A stretch of 64,000 nucleotides of DNA from Gammaproteobacteria bacterium (lineage in GTDB: Bacteria; Gemmatimonadota; Gemmatimonadetes; Longimicrobiales; Gaopeijiaceae): NCBI GenBank assembly GCA_028821195.1, contig JAPPHB010000066.1:1-64000 (forward strand), in the 5' to 3' direction. Made by a program: the position numbers and the translations under genes. Below are positions 34,400-44,397 of the stretch, one piece after another (position 1 is the stretch's first letter; every line of letters begins with the position of its first letter). The notes beneath the pieces are model-generated. The model had not been told where the DNA came from, ran no database searches, and saw only the letters and a program-made list of their open reading frames with translations.

Positions 34400-36519
34400 G
34401 TGCCCTCGCCTTCCTCGCGCCCCTGTTCCTGCTGGGCCTCGGCTTCCTGGTGTGGCCGGTGCTCGTTCACCTGGTGCAGAGGGACCGCAAGGAGGTGGTC
34501 GAGTTTCCCTCGCTGATGTTCCTCGAGCGGGTTCCCTACAAGTCGTCGCGGCGCCAGAAGATTCGCCACTGGCTGTTGCTGCTGATGCGGCTCGCGGCGC
34601 TGACGCTGCTCATCGCCGCATTCGCGCGCCCCTTCATGGACCGCGACGATGTCGCCCTGGGAGGAGCGCCGGTGGCGCGCGAGGTGGTGATCCTCGTCGA
34701 TCGTTCCTACAGCATGGACTACGGCGATCGCTGGGCGGAAGCCCTTGCGGGCGCCCGCGCGGCGGTCCGCCAGCTGGGCCCGGAGGACCGCGCCTCGCTG
34801 GTGTTCTTCTCGGCCGGCGCGACCCTGGCGGTTCGCTCGACCACCGACCGCACGGTGCTCTTCGCCGCCCTGGACACTGCCGCTCCCGGCGCGGGAGCCA
34901 CCCGCTTCGGTCCCGCGCTCGACCTCGCGCGCACCGTGCTGGAGCAGTCGAACCTGCCGGGCCGGCACTCCGTGGTGATCTCCGATTTCCAGCGCGCGGG
35001 ATGGGACGGCGACGAAGGGGCGCGCCTGCCTCCCGGGACCACGGTGGACCCGGTCGTGGTGACCGGACCGTACGAGGGCGACCTGGCCGTCGGCCAGCTC
35101 CTCTTCCAGCGAAGCTACCGCGACGGGCTGGAGAGGGTCGAGACCCTGGCCCGCCTCGTCAACTCCGGGGATCGCGAGGTCGAGGAGGTGGAGGTGGTCC
35201 TGGAGCTGGACGGCAGACCCGTCGGTTCGTCGGCGGCAACGCTCGGGCCCAACGGCACCGCGCTGGTCACGCTGCCGGCGTTCACCCTGAGCGAACCGTT
35301 CACGCGCGGGTCGGTCCGGGTCCCGGCCGACGGCCTGCCCGCCAACGACGTCGCCCACTTCGTGCTGTCGCCGGGCGAGGGGTTCTCGGTGCTGGTGGTG
35401 GAGGACGGCGGCGAGCCCAGGGACCCGAGCCTGTACCTCGACCAGGCGCTGGCCATCGGCACCGATCCCGCATTCGACGTCGATGCCACGACCGTGGGTG
35501 CGATGACCGCGGGCGACCTGGCCGGCCGGTCGGTGGTGATCCTCAACGGCTCGCGGCCGCCGCGGGGGGCGGTGGGGGCGCTCCTGCGCGAATTCGTGGA
35601 AGACGGCGGCGGCCTGGTGGTCATTCTGGGCGAACGGAGCAGCTGGCCCGCCGACGGGCCCGACCTCCTCCCCGGTCCGGTGGGGCCGGTGATGGAACCG
35701 GAGTGGCGCGAGGGCCGCGGCGGCACGCTGGGCCGCATCGACTACACCCACCCCGTCTTCGCCCTGTTCGCCGCCCCCCGCAGCGGCGACCTCACCGACG
35801 CCAACTTCTTCCGCTACCGCAACGTGGAGCTCGCGGGGGCGGAGGGCGTACTGGCCCGCTTCGACAACGGCGCGGTGGCGCTGGCGGAACGGCAGGTGGG
35901 CCAGGGCCGTGTGCTGCTGTGGACGTCGATGCTCGACAACTACTGGAACGACATGGTCCTGCAGCCCATCTTCCTGCCCTTCGCGCACCAGTTGGTCAAG
36001 CACGCCGGGAGCTTCCGTCCTCCCACGCCCTCCTACACCGTGGACGACGTGCTCAACCTCTCGGGACAGGGCGAAGGACGGGAAGCCGATCGCCTCCTCG
36101 CCGGTGTCGCGCAGGACGACAGGGACGGACTGGTCGCGCTTTCGCCCTCCAATCGTTCCATTGACGTGAGCGGAGCTGCCCGACCCGGCTTTCTGGCGCT
36201 CGCGGAGCAGGGCTTCTACGAGCTGCGTGGCGGGGGCGGGGGAGGAGGGCCGGGCACACCGGCAGTCGCGGTGAACGTCAACCTCGGGGAAGCGGATCTC
36301 GAGGCGATGGACCCCGAGGAGTTCGCCGGGTCCATCACCAGTCCGGACGTCGGCGCGGAGGGCGCAGCCGGCGCCGAACTCGGGCCGGGGGACAGGGAAC
36401 GGCGCCAGGGAATCTGGTGGTATCTGCTGGTGGCGGCGTTCCTGCTTCTGGCACTGGAGACGATTGTCTCCAATTATTTGTCACGAAAGGCCGCCAGCCT
36501 GCCATCGGGAGCACCGTAG
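34396..36519 (+). CDS. BatA/VWA domain membrane protein
   Basis: A 707-residue membrane protein. The N-terminus is the BatA-type two-helix domain (LAFLAPLFLLGLGFLVWPVLVHL, then a second helix LLLLMRLAALTLLIAAF), followed by a VWA domain with MIDAS motif DRSYS (near residue 102). A later segment resembles a glutamine-amidotransferase-like fold (VVILNGSRPPRGA, GGLVVILGERSSW). A Gly-rich stretch (near residue 615) and a C-terminal membrane helix (WWYLLVAAFLLLALETIV) finish it. Together with MoxR and DUF58 it forms the core of this envelope-maintenance system. Its ATG overlaps the DUF58 stop. Confidence 0.88.
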   Translation: MSALAFLAPLFLLGLGFLVWPVLVHLVQRDRKEVVEFPSLMFLERVPYKSSRRQKIRHWLLLLMRLAALTLLIAAFARPFMDRDDVALGGAPVAREVVILVDRSYSMDYGDRWAEALAGARAAVRQLGPEDRASLVFFSAGATLAVRSTTDRTVLFAALDTAAPGAGATRFGPALDLARTVLEQSNLPGRHSVVISDFQRAGWDGDEGARLPPGTTVDPVVVTGPYEGDLAVGQLLFQRSYRDGLERVETLARLVNSGDREVEEVEVVLELDGRPVGSSAATLGPNGTALVTLPAFTLSEPFTRGSVRVPADGLPANDVAHFVLSPGEGFSVLVVEDGGEPRDPSLYLDQALAIGTDPAFDVDATTVGAMTAGDLAGRSVVILNGSRPPRGAVGALLREFVEDGGGLVVILGERSSWPADGPDLLPGPVGPVMEPEWREGRGGTLGRIDYTHPVFALFAAPRSGDLTDANFFRYRNVELAGAEGVLARFDNGAVALAERQVGQGRVLLWTSMLDNYWNDMVLQPIFLPFAHQLVKHAGSFRPPTPSYTVDDVLNLSGQGEGREADRLLAGVAQDDRDGLVALSPSNRSIDVSGAARPGFLALAEQGFYELRGGGGGGGPGTPAVAVNVNLGEADLEAMDPEEFAGSITSPDVGAEGAAGAELGPGDRERRQGIWWYLLVAAFLLLALETIVSNYLSRKAASLPSGAP

Positions 36520-36556
36520 GCGGGCAGGCATCGCACCGGAGAGGGGGGGAGCAGAG

Positions 36557-39500
36557 GTGCCTACACGACTCAACCACCGCGCCAGACTCGAGCTTCTCGA
36601 CGCCATTCGCCACGTGCGAACCCGCTGGCGCATGCGCATCGCGCTGCGCGGGCTGGCCGCGCTGCTCGGGATCGGGCTGGTCGCCTTCCTGGTGTCCTCC
36701 TGGGGGATGGAAGGCAGCCGCTTCAGCCCCGCGGTAGTGAACGGCTTCCGCATCTTCACCTGGCTCTCGCTGCTCGTGGTGGGAATCTGGTTCCTGGTGC
36801 GCCCGCTCTGGCGGCGGCCTTCCGACGCGCAGGTCGCGCTCTATCTGGAAGAGCACGAGCCATCCCTCAAGGCCGCGGTCCTGAGCGCGATCGACGCGGG
36901 GGCCGACCCCGAGGCCGCGGGCACGGCGCACTCGCCCGCGCTGGTGCAGCGGCTCATGGAGTCCGCGGTCAAGAAGGCGCGCGCCGTGGATGGCGGACAC
37001 CGGATCGAGCGGGCGGGGCTGTTCCGCTGGACGGCGGCCGTCGCGGGCATCGCGCTCGCCATCCTCATCATCTTCCTGACCGGCCCGGCCTTCCTGCGCA
37101 CCGGCGCCTCGGCACTGCTCTCGCCGACGGCGGACGCGGCGGAGGTCAACCCCTACTCCATCGAGGTGACCCCGGGCGACGTCACCATCACGCGCGGCTC
37201 GGATCTGCGCATCGCGGCGCGCAACCTGGGTTTCGACGCCGTAGACGCGGAACTCTTCCTGCGCACCGGCTCCGACGGTGAATTCCGCCCCCTGTCCATG
37301 CTCCTGGCGGGCGACACGGGCGAGGAGGATGCCGGGGAGTTCGAGGTCGTGCTCTTCGGCGTGGAAGACGTCACCGAGTATTTCGTGCGCTCCTCGGGCG
37401 TGCAGTCGGACCTGTACCGGATCGATGTGGAGATCCTGCCGTACGTGGACCGGCTCGAGCTGGTGTACGATTTCCCGGCCTATACCGGGCTTCCCGACCG
37501 CACCATCGACGACGGTGGCGACATCGCGGTCCTGCGCGGAACCCGCGTCCATCTGCGCGCCTTCCCCACGATTCCCGCCCCGAGCGCCAACCTGTGGCGC
37601 GACGACGCGCTGGCGAGCGAACTGACGCCTGACGAGGACGGCTCCTTCACCGGATCCTTCGTGGTGGAGCAGAACGGCTTCTACCACCTCGAGATGGAGA
37701 GCTCGCGCGCCGGGCTGGTGCCCGCCTCCCCCCAGTACACCATCGACGTGCTGAACGACCAGCCTCCGTCGCTCTCCTTCACCCGCCCCGGCCGCGACAC
37801 ACGCGCCACGGCGCTGGAGGAGTTCTTCATCGAGGCGCGCGCCAATGACGACTACGGCATCCGGCAACTCGAGCTCGTCTTTTCGGTCAACGGCGGCGAG
37901 GAACAGACCGTCGAACTGTTCGGCTCCGGGGCCGCGCCCCTGAGCGAAGTGAGCGCGGGCTACACGTTCTTCCTGGAGGAGTACGAGCTCGTCCCGGGCG
38001 ACATCATCTCCTACTACGCCAAGGCGCGCGACAACGCGGGCACGGGCAGCCAGGAAGCCATCAGCGACATCTACTTCCTCCAGATCCGCCGCTTCGACAC
38101 CGAGTTCCGCCAGGCCGAGCAGCAGCCCGGAGGCGGCGGTGGTGGCGGCGGCGGTGGCCAGATGGGCGGCGAACAGGAGCTTTCCGAACAACAGCGGGAG
38201 GTCATCTCGGCGACCTTCAACCTGAACCGGGACCGCGACCGCTACTCGCCGGAGGGGTTCAGCGAGGGGCTGGTCGTGGTGCGGCTCTCGCAGGAGAGGC
38301 TTCGCGACCAGGTCGCGACCCTGACGACGCGCCTCAACAACCGGGGCGTGGTGCGCGATCCCGAGTTCGAACAGATCGCCCAGTTGCTGCCGCAGGCGAT
38401 GGAGGAGATGGAGGCCGCGATGGAGCGGCTGGACGCCGCCGACCCGCAGGGCGCGCTCTCCGAGGAACAGCAGGCCCTGCAATACCTGCTGCGCGCGGAA
38501 GCGCTCTACGACGAGGTGCAGGTGAGCCAGCAGCAGGGCGGCGGGGGCGGAGGCGGGGGTGGCGGGCCCAACGCGGACGACCTCGCCGACCTTTTCGAGC
38601 TGGAGCTGGACAAGCTCAAGAACCAGTACGAGAGCGTGCAGCGCGGCGAGCGCCAGCAGGCCGACGAGCAGATCGACGAGACGCTTGAGCGCCTGCGCGA
38701 ACTGGCGCGGCGCCAGGAGCAGGAGGCCGAGCGCCAGCAGCGCCTCGCCAACCGCTCGCAGGGTTCCGCCGGGGGCGGCGCACAGAACCAGCGCTCGCTC
38801 GCCGATGAGGTGGAGGAGGAGGCGCGGCGCCTGGAGGAGCTCTCGCGCATGCAGTCCAACCAGCGCCTGGCGGAGACGGCGCGCCAGCTTCAGGACGCCG
38901 CCAACGCGATGCGGGAAGCTGCCGCCGCCAGAGGAGGCGAGGCAGCCGCCGACGCCCGTTCCGCGCTCGACCGGCTGCGGGCCGCGCGGCGACTGCTGGA
39001 GCGCGATCAGTCCGGGCGCATCGAGCGGGACGCGCAGGATGCCCTGCAGCGGAGCGAGGAGCTGATCGAGGAGCAGCTCGACGTCGCCGAGGAATCGGTG
39101 GACATCTCCGGCGCAGACCAGGTCACCGCGGAACGCATGCGCAGGCTCATCGAGCGCAAGAACGAGATGTCCACGGAGGTAGCCGACCTGGAGCGGCAGA
39201 TCGACGAGATGTCGGCGGAGGCCGGCTCCGAACAGCAGCAGGCGGCCGAGTCGTTCGACGATGCCCTGCGCAACATCCGCGACAACAAGATCAGGGAACG
39301 CATCCAGTACTCGCGCGGGCTGCCGGGCGCGCGCAGCCCCGACTTCACGCGCGATTTCGAGCAGCAGACCACCGAGCACCTGATGGAGCTGCGGGACCAG
39401 TTGCGGCAAGCGTCGGAAGCGATCGGCGAGCCCGTGGACGACCGCACCATGGAGTCACTCGACCAGGCCCGCGACATGGTACGCAACATGGAGTCGCTCA

Positions 39501-40204
39501 ACCGGCGGCTGCAGGCGCGCGCCGACGAGAACGCCCGGCGGGGACTGGGCCAGCGGCCCGGCGAGGAAGCCCAGGGACAACAGGGTGAAGGTCAGCAGGG
39601 GCAGGAGGGGCAGCAGGGTCAGGGCGGACAGCAGGGCCAGCAAGGCCAGGGCGGTCAGCAAGGCGAAGGTCAGCAAGGCGAAGGTCAGCAAGGCGAAGGT
39701 CAGCAAGGCGAAGGTCAGGAGGGCCAGGGCGGCCAGCAAGGCCAAGGCGGCCAACAAGGCCAGCAGGGTGGCGGCGGCGGACCCGACGGTTTGAGGGATA
39801 TGGCCGGCGCCGGGTTCGGACCCGGCGGCAGCGGCTGGGCGCGCGGGCTGACGCCCGAGGACATTCGCCAGTTCCGGGGCGAGTACCGTGAACGCGCCCG
39901 CGAGATGGCCGATCTGCGCGAACAACTCTCCGACGCCGGCGTGGGCGTCGAGGAGCTCGACGACGTCATCCGCTCCATGAGGGCGCTGGACGACCGCCGC
40001 GTCTACGACGACATGGAGGAGATCCTCCGGCTGCAGACCCAGATTCTCGAAGGCGTAAAGCGCTTCGAGTTCGGACTCCGCCGGGCTGCGGGGGAGGACG
40101 ACCCCGAGCGGCTGCTCCTGTCCGGCTCCGACGAGGTGCCTCAGGGCTTCCGCCAGCTGATCGAAGAGTATTACCGTTCGCTGTCCCGCACCCCCGGAGG
40201 CTGA
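36557..40204 (+). CDS. DUF4175-type membrane protein with coiled coils and Gln/Gly repeats
   Basis: A 1215-residue protein. The GTG at 36557 follows GGGGGAG by about seven bases. Three N-terminal membrane segments ([52 protein letters not shown]) anchor a large domain of Ig-like beta sections (residues about 190-520), then long Glu/Arg/Gln-rich coiled coils interrupted by poly-Gly loops. Near residues 1005-1075 a Gln/Gly/Glu low-complexity tract is built partly from a 15-base tandem repeat. DUF4175 proteins commonly follow MoxR/DUF58/VWA operons, as here. The function is unknown, probably an envelope-spanning scaffold. Confidence 0.8.
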   Translation: MPTRLNHRARLELLDAIRHVRTRWRMRIALRGLAALLGIGLVAFLVSSWGMEGSRFSPAVVNGFRIFTWLSLLVVGIWFLVRPLWRRPSDAQVALYLEEHEPSLKAAVLSAIDAGADPEAAGTAHSPALVQRLMESAVKKARAVDGGHRIERAGLFRWTAAVAGIALAILIIFLTGPAFLRTGASALLSPTADAAEVNPYSIEVTPGDVTITRGSDLRIAARNLGFDAVDAELFLRTGSDGEFRPLSMLLAGDTGEEDAGEFEVVLFGVEDVTEYFVRSSGVQSDLYRIDVEILPYVDRLELVYDFPAYTGLPDRTIDDGGDIAVLRGTRVHLRAFPTIPAPSANLWRDDALASELTPDEDGSFTGSFVVEQNGFYHLEMESSRAGLVPASPQYTIDVLNDQPPSLSFTRPGRDTRATALEEFFIEARANDDYGIRQLELVFSVNGGEEQTVELFGSGAAPLSEVSAGYTFFLEEYELVPGDIISYYAKARDNAGTGSQEAISDIYFLQIRRFDTEFRQAEQQPGGGGGGGGGGQMGGEQELSEQQREVISATFNLNRDRDRYSPEGFSEGLVVVRLSQERLRDQVATLTTRLNNRGVVRDPEFEQIAQLLPQAMEEMEAAMERLDAADPQGALSEEQQALQYLLRAEALYDEVQVSQQQGGGGGGGGGGPNADDLADLFELELDKLKNQYESVQRGERQQADEQIDETLERLRELARRQEQEAERQQRLANRSQGSAGGGAQNQRSLADEVEEEARRLEELSRMQSNQRLAETARQLQDAANAMREAAAARGGEAAADARSALDRLRAARRLLERDQSGRIERDAQDALQRSEELIEEQLDVAEESVDISGADQVTAERMRRLIERKNEMSTEVADLERQIDEMSAEAGSEQQQAAESFDDALRNIRDNKIRERIQYSRGLPGARSPDFTRDFEQQTTEHLMELRDQLRQASEAIGEPVDDRTMESLDQARDMVRNMESLNRRLQARADENARRGLGQRPGEEAQGQQGEGQQGQEGQQGQGGQQGQQGQGGQQGEGQQGEGQQGEGQQGEGQEGQGGQQGQGGQQGQQGGGGGPDGLRDMAGAGFGPGGSGWARGLTPEDIRQFRGEYRERAREMADLREQLSDAGVGVEELDDVIRSMRALDDRRVYDDMEEILRLQTQILEGVKRFEFGLRRAAGEDDPERLLLSGSDEVPQGFRQLIEEYYRSLSRTPGG
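39653..39718 (+). repeat. In-frame 15-base tandem repeat
   Basis: The unit GGTCAGCAAGGCGAA occurs four times in exact tandem followed by a partial fifth copy, encoding Gly-Gln-Gln-Gly-Glu units. It lies in a wider Gln/Gly-coding tract (about 39570-39780) with related imperfect units. The exactness suggests recent expansion by slippage; the repeat stays in frame. Confidence 0.9.
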
Positions 40205-40214
40205 GGAAACCAGC

Positions 40215-41173
<959 letters not shown>

Positions 41174-41183
<10 letters not shown>

Positions 41184-41779
41184 CCCGTGCCCGGGTGACC
41201 AGCGCGGTCATCTGGGCCATCTGCCTGGCGCCCCTGCTCTGGCTCATCCTCCGGTTCCGCGAGGACGGGCTGGGCGCCAACCCCATCGAGGAGTTCACCC
41301 ACTGGGGCGGCACCTCGACGCTGATCCTGCTGCTGCTGACGCTGACCGTGACCCCGCTTCGGCGCTGGGCGGGCTGGAACCTGGTGCGCTACCGGCGGCG
41401 GCTCGGGCTGGCCGCGTTCTTCTACGGCCTGACCCACTTCATGACGTACGTCGCCCTCGACCAGTTCTTCGCCTTCGAGTACGTCCTCGAAGACATTGCC
41501 GAGCGGCCGTACATCACCGCTGGCTTCGCCGCCTTCGTGCTGCTCATCCCGCTGGCGGTCACGTCGACCCGGGGGTGGATCCGCCGCCTGGGCAGGCGCT
41601 GGCAGCGCCTCCACCGCATCGTATACGTGGCCGCCGGACTCGGGGTGCTCCACTACCTCTGGAAGGTGAAGGCGGACACCCTCTGGCCGATGGTGGCCGC
41701 GGTGGTGCTGGCGGTGCTGCTGGCGGCGCGTCTCAAGCCGAAGCGGGCGAGACGCCGGAAGGCCCGCATCAGGCGGTGA
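41174..41779 (+). CDS. msrQ: MsrQ, haem-binding membrane subunit of the MsrPQ system
   Basis: A 201-residue membrane protein of the ferric-reductase-like family that passes electrons from the quinone pool or flavin to MsrP. Six hydrophobic segments are seen, with conserved haem-ligand His residues in [12 protein letters not shown] and [20 protein letters not shown], and the [11 protein letters not shown] motif near the N-terminus. The GTG at 41174 overlaps msrP; a second GTG at 41195 is possible. The C-terminal tail is strongly basic. Confidence 0.93.
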
Positions 41780-41913
41780 CCTTTTTTTCGCCAAGGAAGC
41801 GGCAACCCGTCCTCGTCCCGTGATCCGCCTCGTCGTTGGCATTGCTCCGCCTCGACGATAAATTCGGATCGGACGCGTGCGGCGCAGCGAACACCGCGAT
41901 AGAGGATTCCGCG

Positions 41914-44007
41914 ATGGAAGCACACAGTGCCGGTGCCACGATAGGTGCGGGCGGGCGGGCCGTCGAGCCCTCCGTCGCGAACGCGCTCCCGCACTTCGCT
42001 CCACTTCTCATCTTCCCGCTCGTCGTCTGCGCCGCCATGTTCGGCGGCTGGTGGATCGCGGGTCCGTTCGCCTTCTTCATGCTCGCGAGCCCGTTCGACC
42101 GGCTCCTGGGCCTGGAGGAGCGGAACATGGATCCGGCGACGACCCGCGAGAGCCAGTTGTTCCTGTACAAGCTCGCCGCGTGGGTGTGGGCGGTTGTCTG
42201 GCCCGCGACCTTCGTCTTCGCGCTCTGGCAGATGCTGGTGGGCGGCCGACTGTCTCTCTGGGAAGCCGGCCTGATCGCCGGCGCACTGGTCATGGTGGCG
42301 CAGACCGTGTTCGTCGTGGGCCACGAGCTGGTTCATCGACGCGCGCCGTGGGAACGCCGGCTCGGCGAGTTCCTGCTGGCTTCCGTCTCCTACCCGCACT
42401 ATGCGACGGAGCACGTCTACATTCACCACCCCCGCGTATGCACGCCTCTGGACCCGGGGTCCGCGCCGAAGGGCGTGAGTTTCTGGGAATACCTGCCGCA
42501 GGAAGTGCTGAACAACATTGTGGGAGCCTGGCGGTTTGAACGGCGGCGACTGACGCGCCGTCAGTTGCCGGTGTGGCACCACACGAACGCGTTCTGGCGC
42601 TACGCAGTGCAGATCGCGTTCTGGTACGGGCTCATCTTCCGGTGGGGCGGCCCCTGGGCCCTGCTGCTCTACCTTGTCCTGTGCGGCAGCGTGGTCTTCT
42701 CGATGAAGATGAGCAACTACGTGCAGCACTACGGGCTGCGGCGCATCCGCATGCCCAACGGCAGGTTCGAGCCGGTCAAGCCGAGGCACGCCTGGAGTGC
42801 GGCCTACAAGTTCACCAACTGGCTGTACTACAACATGCAGCGCCACGCCGACCACCACACGTCGAACCGGCGATATCCGCTGTTGCAGCACTACGGCGAA
42901 GCCGCCTCTCCGCAGTTGCCGGGCAGCTACATGGAGATGAACGGCATGGCGCTCTTTCCCAAGCGGTGGTTCGAGACCATCGATCCTCTGGTCGACCGTC
43001 AGCGAGCCCGGTTCTATCCCGAGATCGACGACTGGAGCGCCTACGACAGCCGGGCGTTCGCGGCGCGCCCCGACGCGTTCGACGCCATCGCGGAGATTCA
43101 TGCCGCCGCCCCCGGCCTCGCCGAGTGGATAGACCGCTCACCGGCCCTCCTCGACACGCTGCGCGAGCGGGAATTCACGGACCTGGAACTGCCGGAGGGA
43201 TTCCTGTCGGACGCGGAATCGGAGGCGATCGCCCGGTCCGGGCTGGCGCGCCTCTACTGGACGTACGAACTCAGCCTCTCCGAAATGAGGGCCCAGCTCG
43301 ACGACATCCCCGTCCAGGACGCCGGTGAGGCGGTCGCGGCGGCGCGGGAGTGGTCGAACGGCAAGGTCTTCCAGATCGCCGTGCACACGATGCGCGGCAG
43401 CCTGTCCGTGAGCGAGGCGACGACGGCTCTGTCGCGCGTCGGCGAAGCCTGCATCGCCACCGTCCTGTCCGCGGTCGAGGAGGACTTCGCCGACCGCGGC
43501 GTGCCGCAAGCCAGCGGCGGCGTGGCGGTCGCGGTCCTGGGACCGCTGGCTAGCGGGGAGGCGCTGCCGGGCGCGGAACTCGATGTCCGGTTCGTGTACG
43601 ACGGCGGCCCGGCCAGGTACTACGAAGCACTGTGCCGACGCTTTCGCAAGGCGCTCCATGCGCTTTCGCGCAAGAACCTGCTGCTGGCGCCCGTCCCGCG
43701 CGACGGGATGGAGGACCTCCGTTCCCTCGCCGAGTTCGAGGAACAACTCCGCAATCCCGGTTCGGATCGTGAGCTGATGGCGCTCGCGCAGGCGCGTTGC
43801 GTGTTCGTGTCGGGCGATGACGAAATCGGGGAACGGTTCGCGCAGGCGGTGCAGGACGCTCCGGCACGGAGTGCGGCCCGCGAGATGCCGATGGCCGGGT
43901 TGCGCGAAGCCGCCGCGGGGGAAGTTATCGGTGATACCGCGTCCCGAGCCGCAACCGACATCGCCGCGCTTGCGGATGGCCCGGCTCGGGAGGTGAACGG
44001 GACTTGA
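41914..44007 (+). CDS. AlkB-type di-iron monooxygenase fused to a degenerate GlnE-like domain
   Basis: A 697-residue fusion. Residues about 25-370 match AlkB alkane hydroxylases: membrane helices plus the His boxes HELVH (137-141), EHVYIHH (166-172) followed by CTPLDPGSAPKGVSFW, NYVQHYG (268-274) and QRHADHH (309-315). Such enzymes insert oxygen into unactivated C-H bonds at a membrane di-iron site. Residues about 480-650 resemble the nucleotidyltransferase domain of glutamine synthetase adenylyltransferase GlnE: a helical lead-in, then VAVLGPLASGE and GAELDVRFVYDG where GlnE has GSDLD. The first catalytic Asp is Glu here, so activity is doubtful. The ATG at 41914 has GAGG upstream; a TTG at 41836 is an alternative. 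It lies 79 bases before the RiPP precursor on the same strand. I know of no standard family with this architecture. Confidence 0.8.
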   Translation: MEAHSAGATIGAGGRAVEPSVANALPHFAPLLIFPLVVCAAMFGGWWIAGPFAFFMLASPFDRLLGLEERNMDPATTRESQLFLYKLAAWVWAVVWPATFVFALWQMLVGGRLSLWEAGLIAGALVMVAQTVFVVGHELVHRRAPWERRLGEFLLASVSYPHYATEHVYIHHPRVCTPLDPGSAPKGVSFWEYLPQEVLNNIVGAWRFERRRLTRRQLPVWHHTNAFWRYAVQIAFWYGLIFRWGGPWALLLYLVLCGSVVFSMKMSNYVQHYGLRRIRMPNGRFEPVKPRHAWSAAYKFTNWLYYNMQRHADHHTSNRRYPLLQHYGEAASPQLPGSYMEMNGMALFPKRWFETIDPLVDRQRARFYPEIDDWSAYDSRAFAARPDAFDAIAEIHAAAPGLAEWIDRSPALLDTLREREFTDLELPEGFLSDAESEAIARSGLARLYWTYELSLSEMRAQLDDIPVQDAGEAVAAAREWSNGKVFQIAVHTMRGSLSVSEATTALSRVGEACIATVLSAVEEDFADRGVPQASGGVAVAVLGPLASGEALPGAELDVRFVYDGGPARYYEALCRRFRKALHALSRKNLLLAPVPRDGMEDLRSLAEFEEQLRNPGSDRELMALAQARCVFVSGDDEIGERFAQAVQDAPARSAAREMPMAGLREAAAGEVIGDTASRAATDIAALADGPAREVNGT

Positions 44008-44031
44008 CTTAAGACTTAATCCCTCTAATTT
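44004..44031 (+). promoter_or_regulatory. Candidate promoter of the RiPP precursor gene
   Basis: The 79 bases before the precursor are clearly AT-richer than the flanking genes. They contain TTGACT (44004-44009) and, 16 bases later, TAATTT (44026-44031). The -35 box is good and the -10 box is poor, so the exact site is uncertain, but the base composition supports separate transcription of the precursor. Confidence 0.35.
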
Positions 44032-44086
44032 GCGACAAAATAGGGTTGGTCATGTGGTTCATAGCCTCCAACGATGGAGAATTGCC

Positions 44087-44338
44087 ATGAGAAGCGGCGA
44101 TGAAATGCTGGCGCAAGTTGTTGAGAAGTCCACCGTGGACGCGGATTTCAGGGAACAGCTTCTCGCAGATCCAAAGGCTGCGATCAGCAGCGAATTGGGC
44201 ATTACGATTCCCGATTCGATGAACATCCGGGTCCATGAGAGCGACATGCAGACGGTGCACCTCGCGTTGCCGCCGGACTCGCACATCACCGAAGAGCAGA
44301 TGGAAGCCATCTCGGCCGGCCTCTGCTGCTGCTGGTAG
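44087..44338 (+). CDS. NHLP-leader RiPP precursor peptide with core LCCCW
   Basis: An 83-residue peptide precursor. GGAGA lies seven bases before the ATG. Residues 1-78 form a nitrile-hydratase-like leader (NHLP): VDADFREQLLADPKAAIS, ELGITIPDSMNIRVHE, HLALPPDSHITEEQMEAISAG. This matches the leader type recognised by NHLM exporters and TOMM cyclodehydratases. The C-terminal SAG resembles the double-glycine-type site cut by C39 peptidases, leaving only Leu-Cys-Cys-Cys-Trp. The Cys run is an obvious substrate for YcaO-dependent azoline formation, and the terminal Trp for the halogenase encoded in the same locus. The leader lacks the CxLCSC metal motif and length of true nitrile hydratase alpha subunits. 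Confidence 0.9.
   Translation: MRSGDEMLAQVVEKSTVDADFREQLLADPKAAISSELGITIPDSMNIRVHESDMQTVHLALPPDSHITEEQMEAISAGLCCCW
44321..44335 (+). other. Predicted mature core region of the precursor
   Basis: Codons CTC TGC TGC TGC TGG encode Leu-Cys-Cys-Cys-Trp directly before the stop. This is what remains after predicted cleavage behind Ala-Gly. The cut position is inferred; if it is one residue earlier the core is GLCCCW. Confidence 0.65.
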
Positions 44339-44397
44339 CCTCGCCGTAAGCCGGCGAGCCGGCGGTCAGGAACTCCTGTGCGCGTTGTCCGGATAAC

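Noticed and set aside
36335-39409. 1024-codon open frame on the minus strand opposite the DUF4175 gene
   Set aside because: Its sequence mirrors the coiled-coil codons of the real gene (long Leu/Ala/Arg/Gly runs) and has no domain or plausible start.
39653-39718. Possible CRISPR or intergenic tandem array
   Set aside because: Units are 15 bases, directly adjacent without spacers, and in frame within a coding region.
44087-44338. Fragment of a nitrile hydratase alpha subunit
   Set aside because: The product is complete at 83 residues, lacks the metal-binding motif, and sits among RiPP genes; NHLP leaders are known to resemble the alpha subunit N-terminus.
44346-44366. GC-rich hairpin after the precursor stop as a terminator
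   Set aside because: The GCCGGC repeat could fold, but there is no following T run on either strand.
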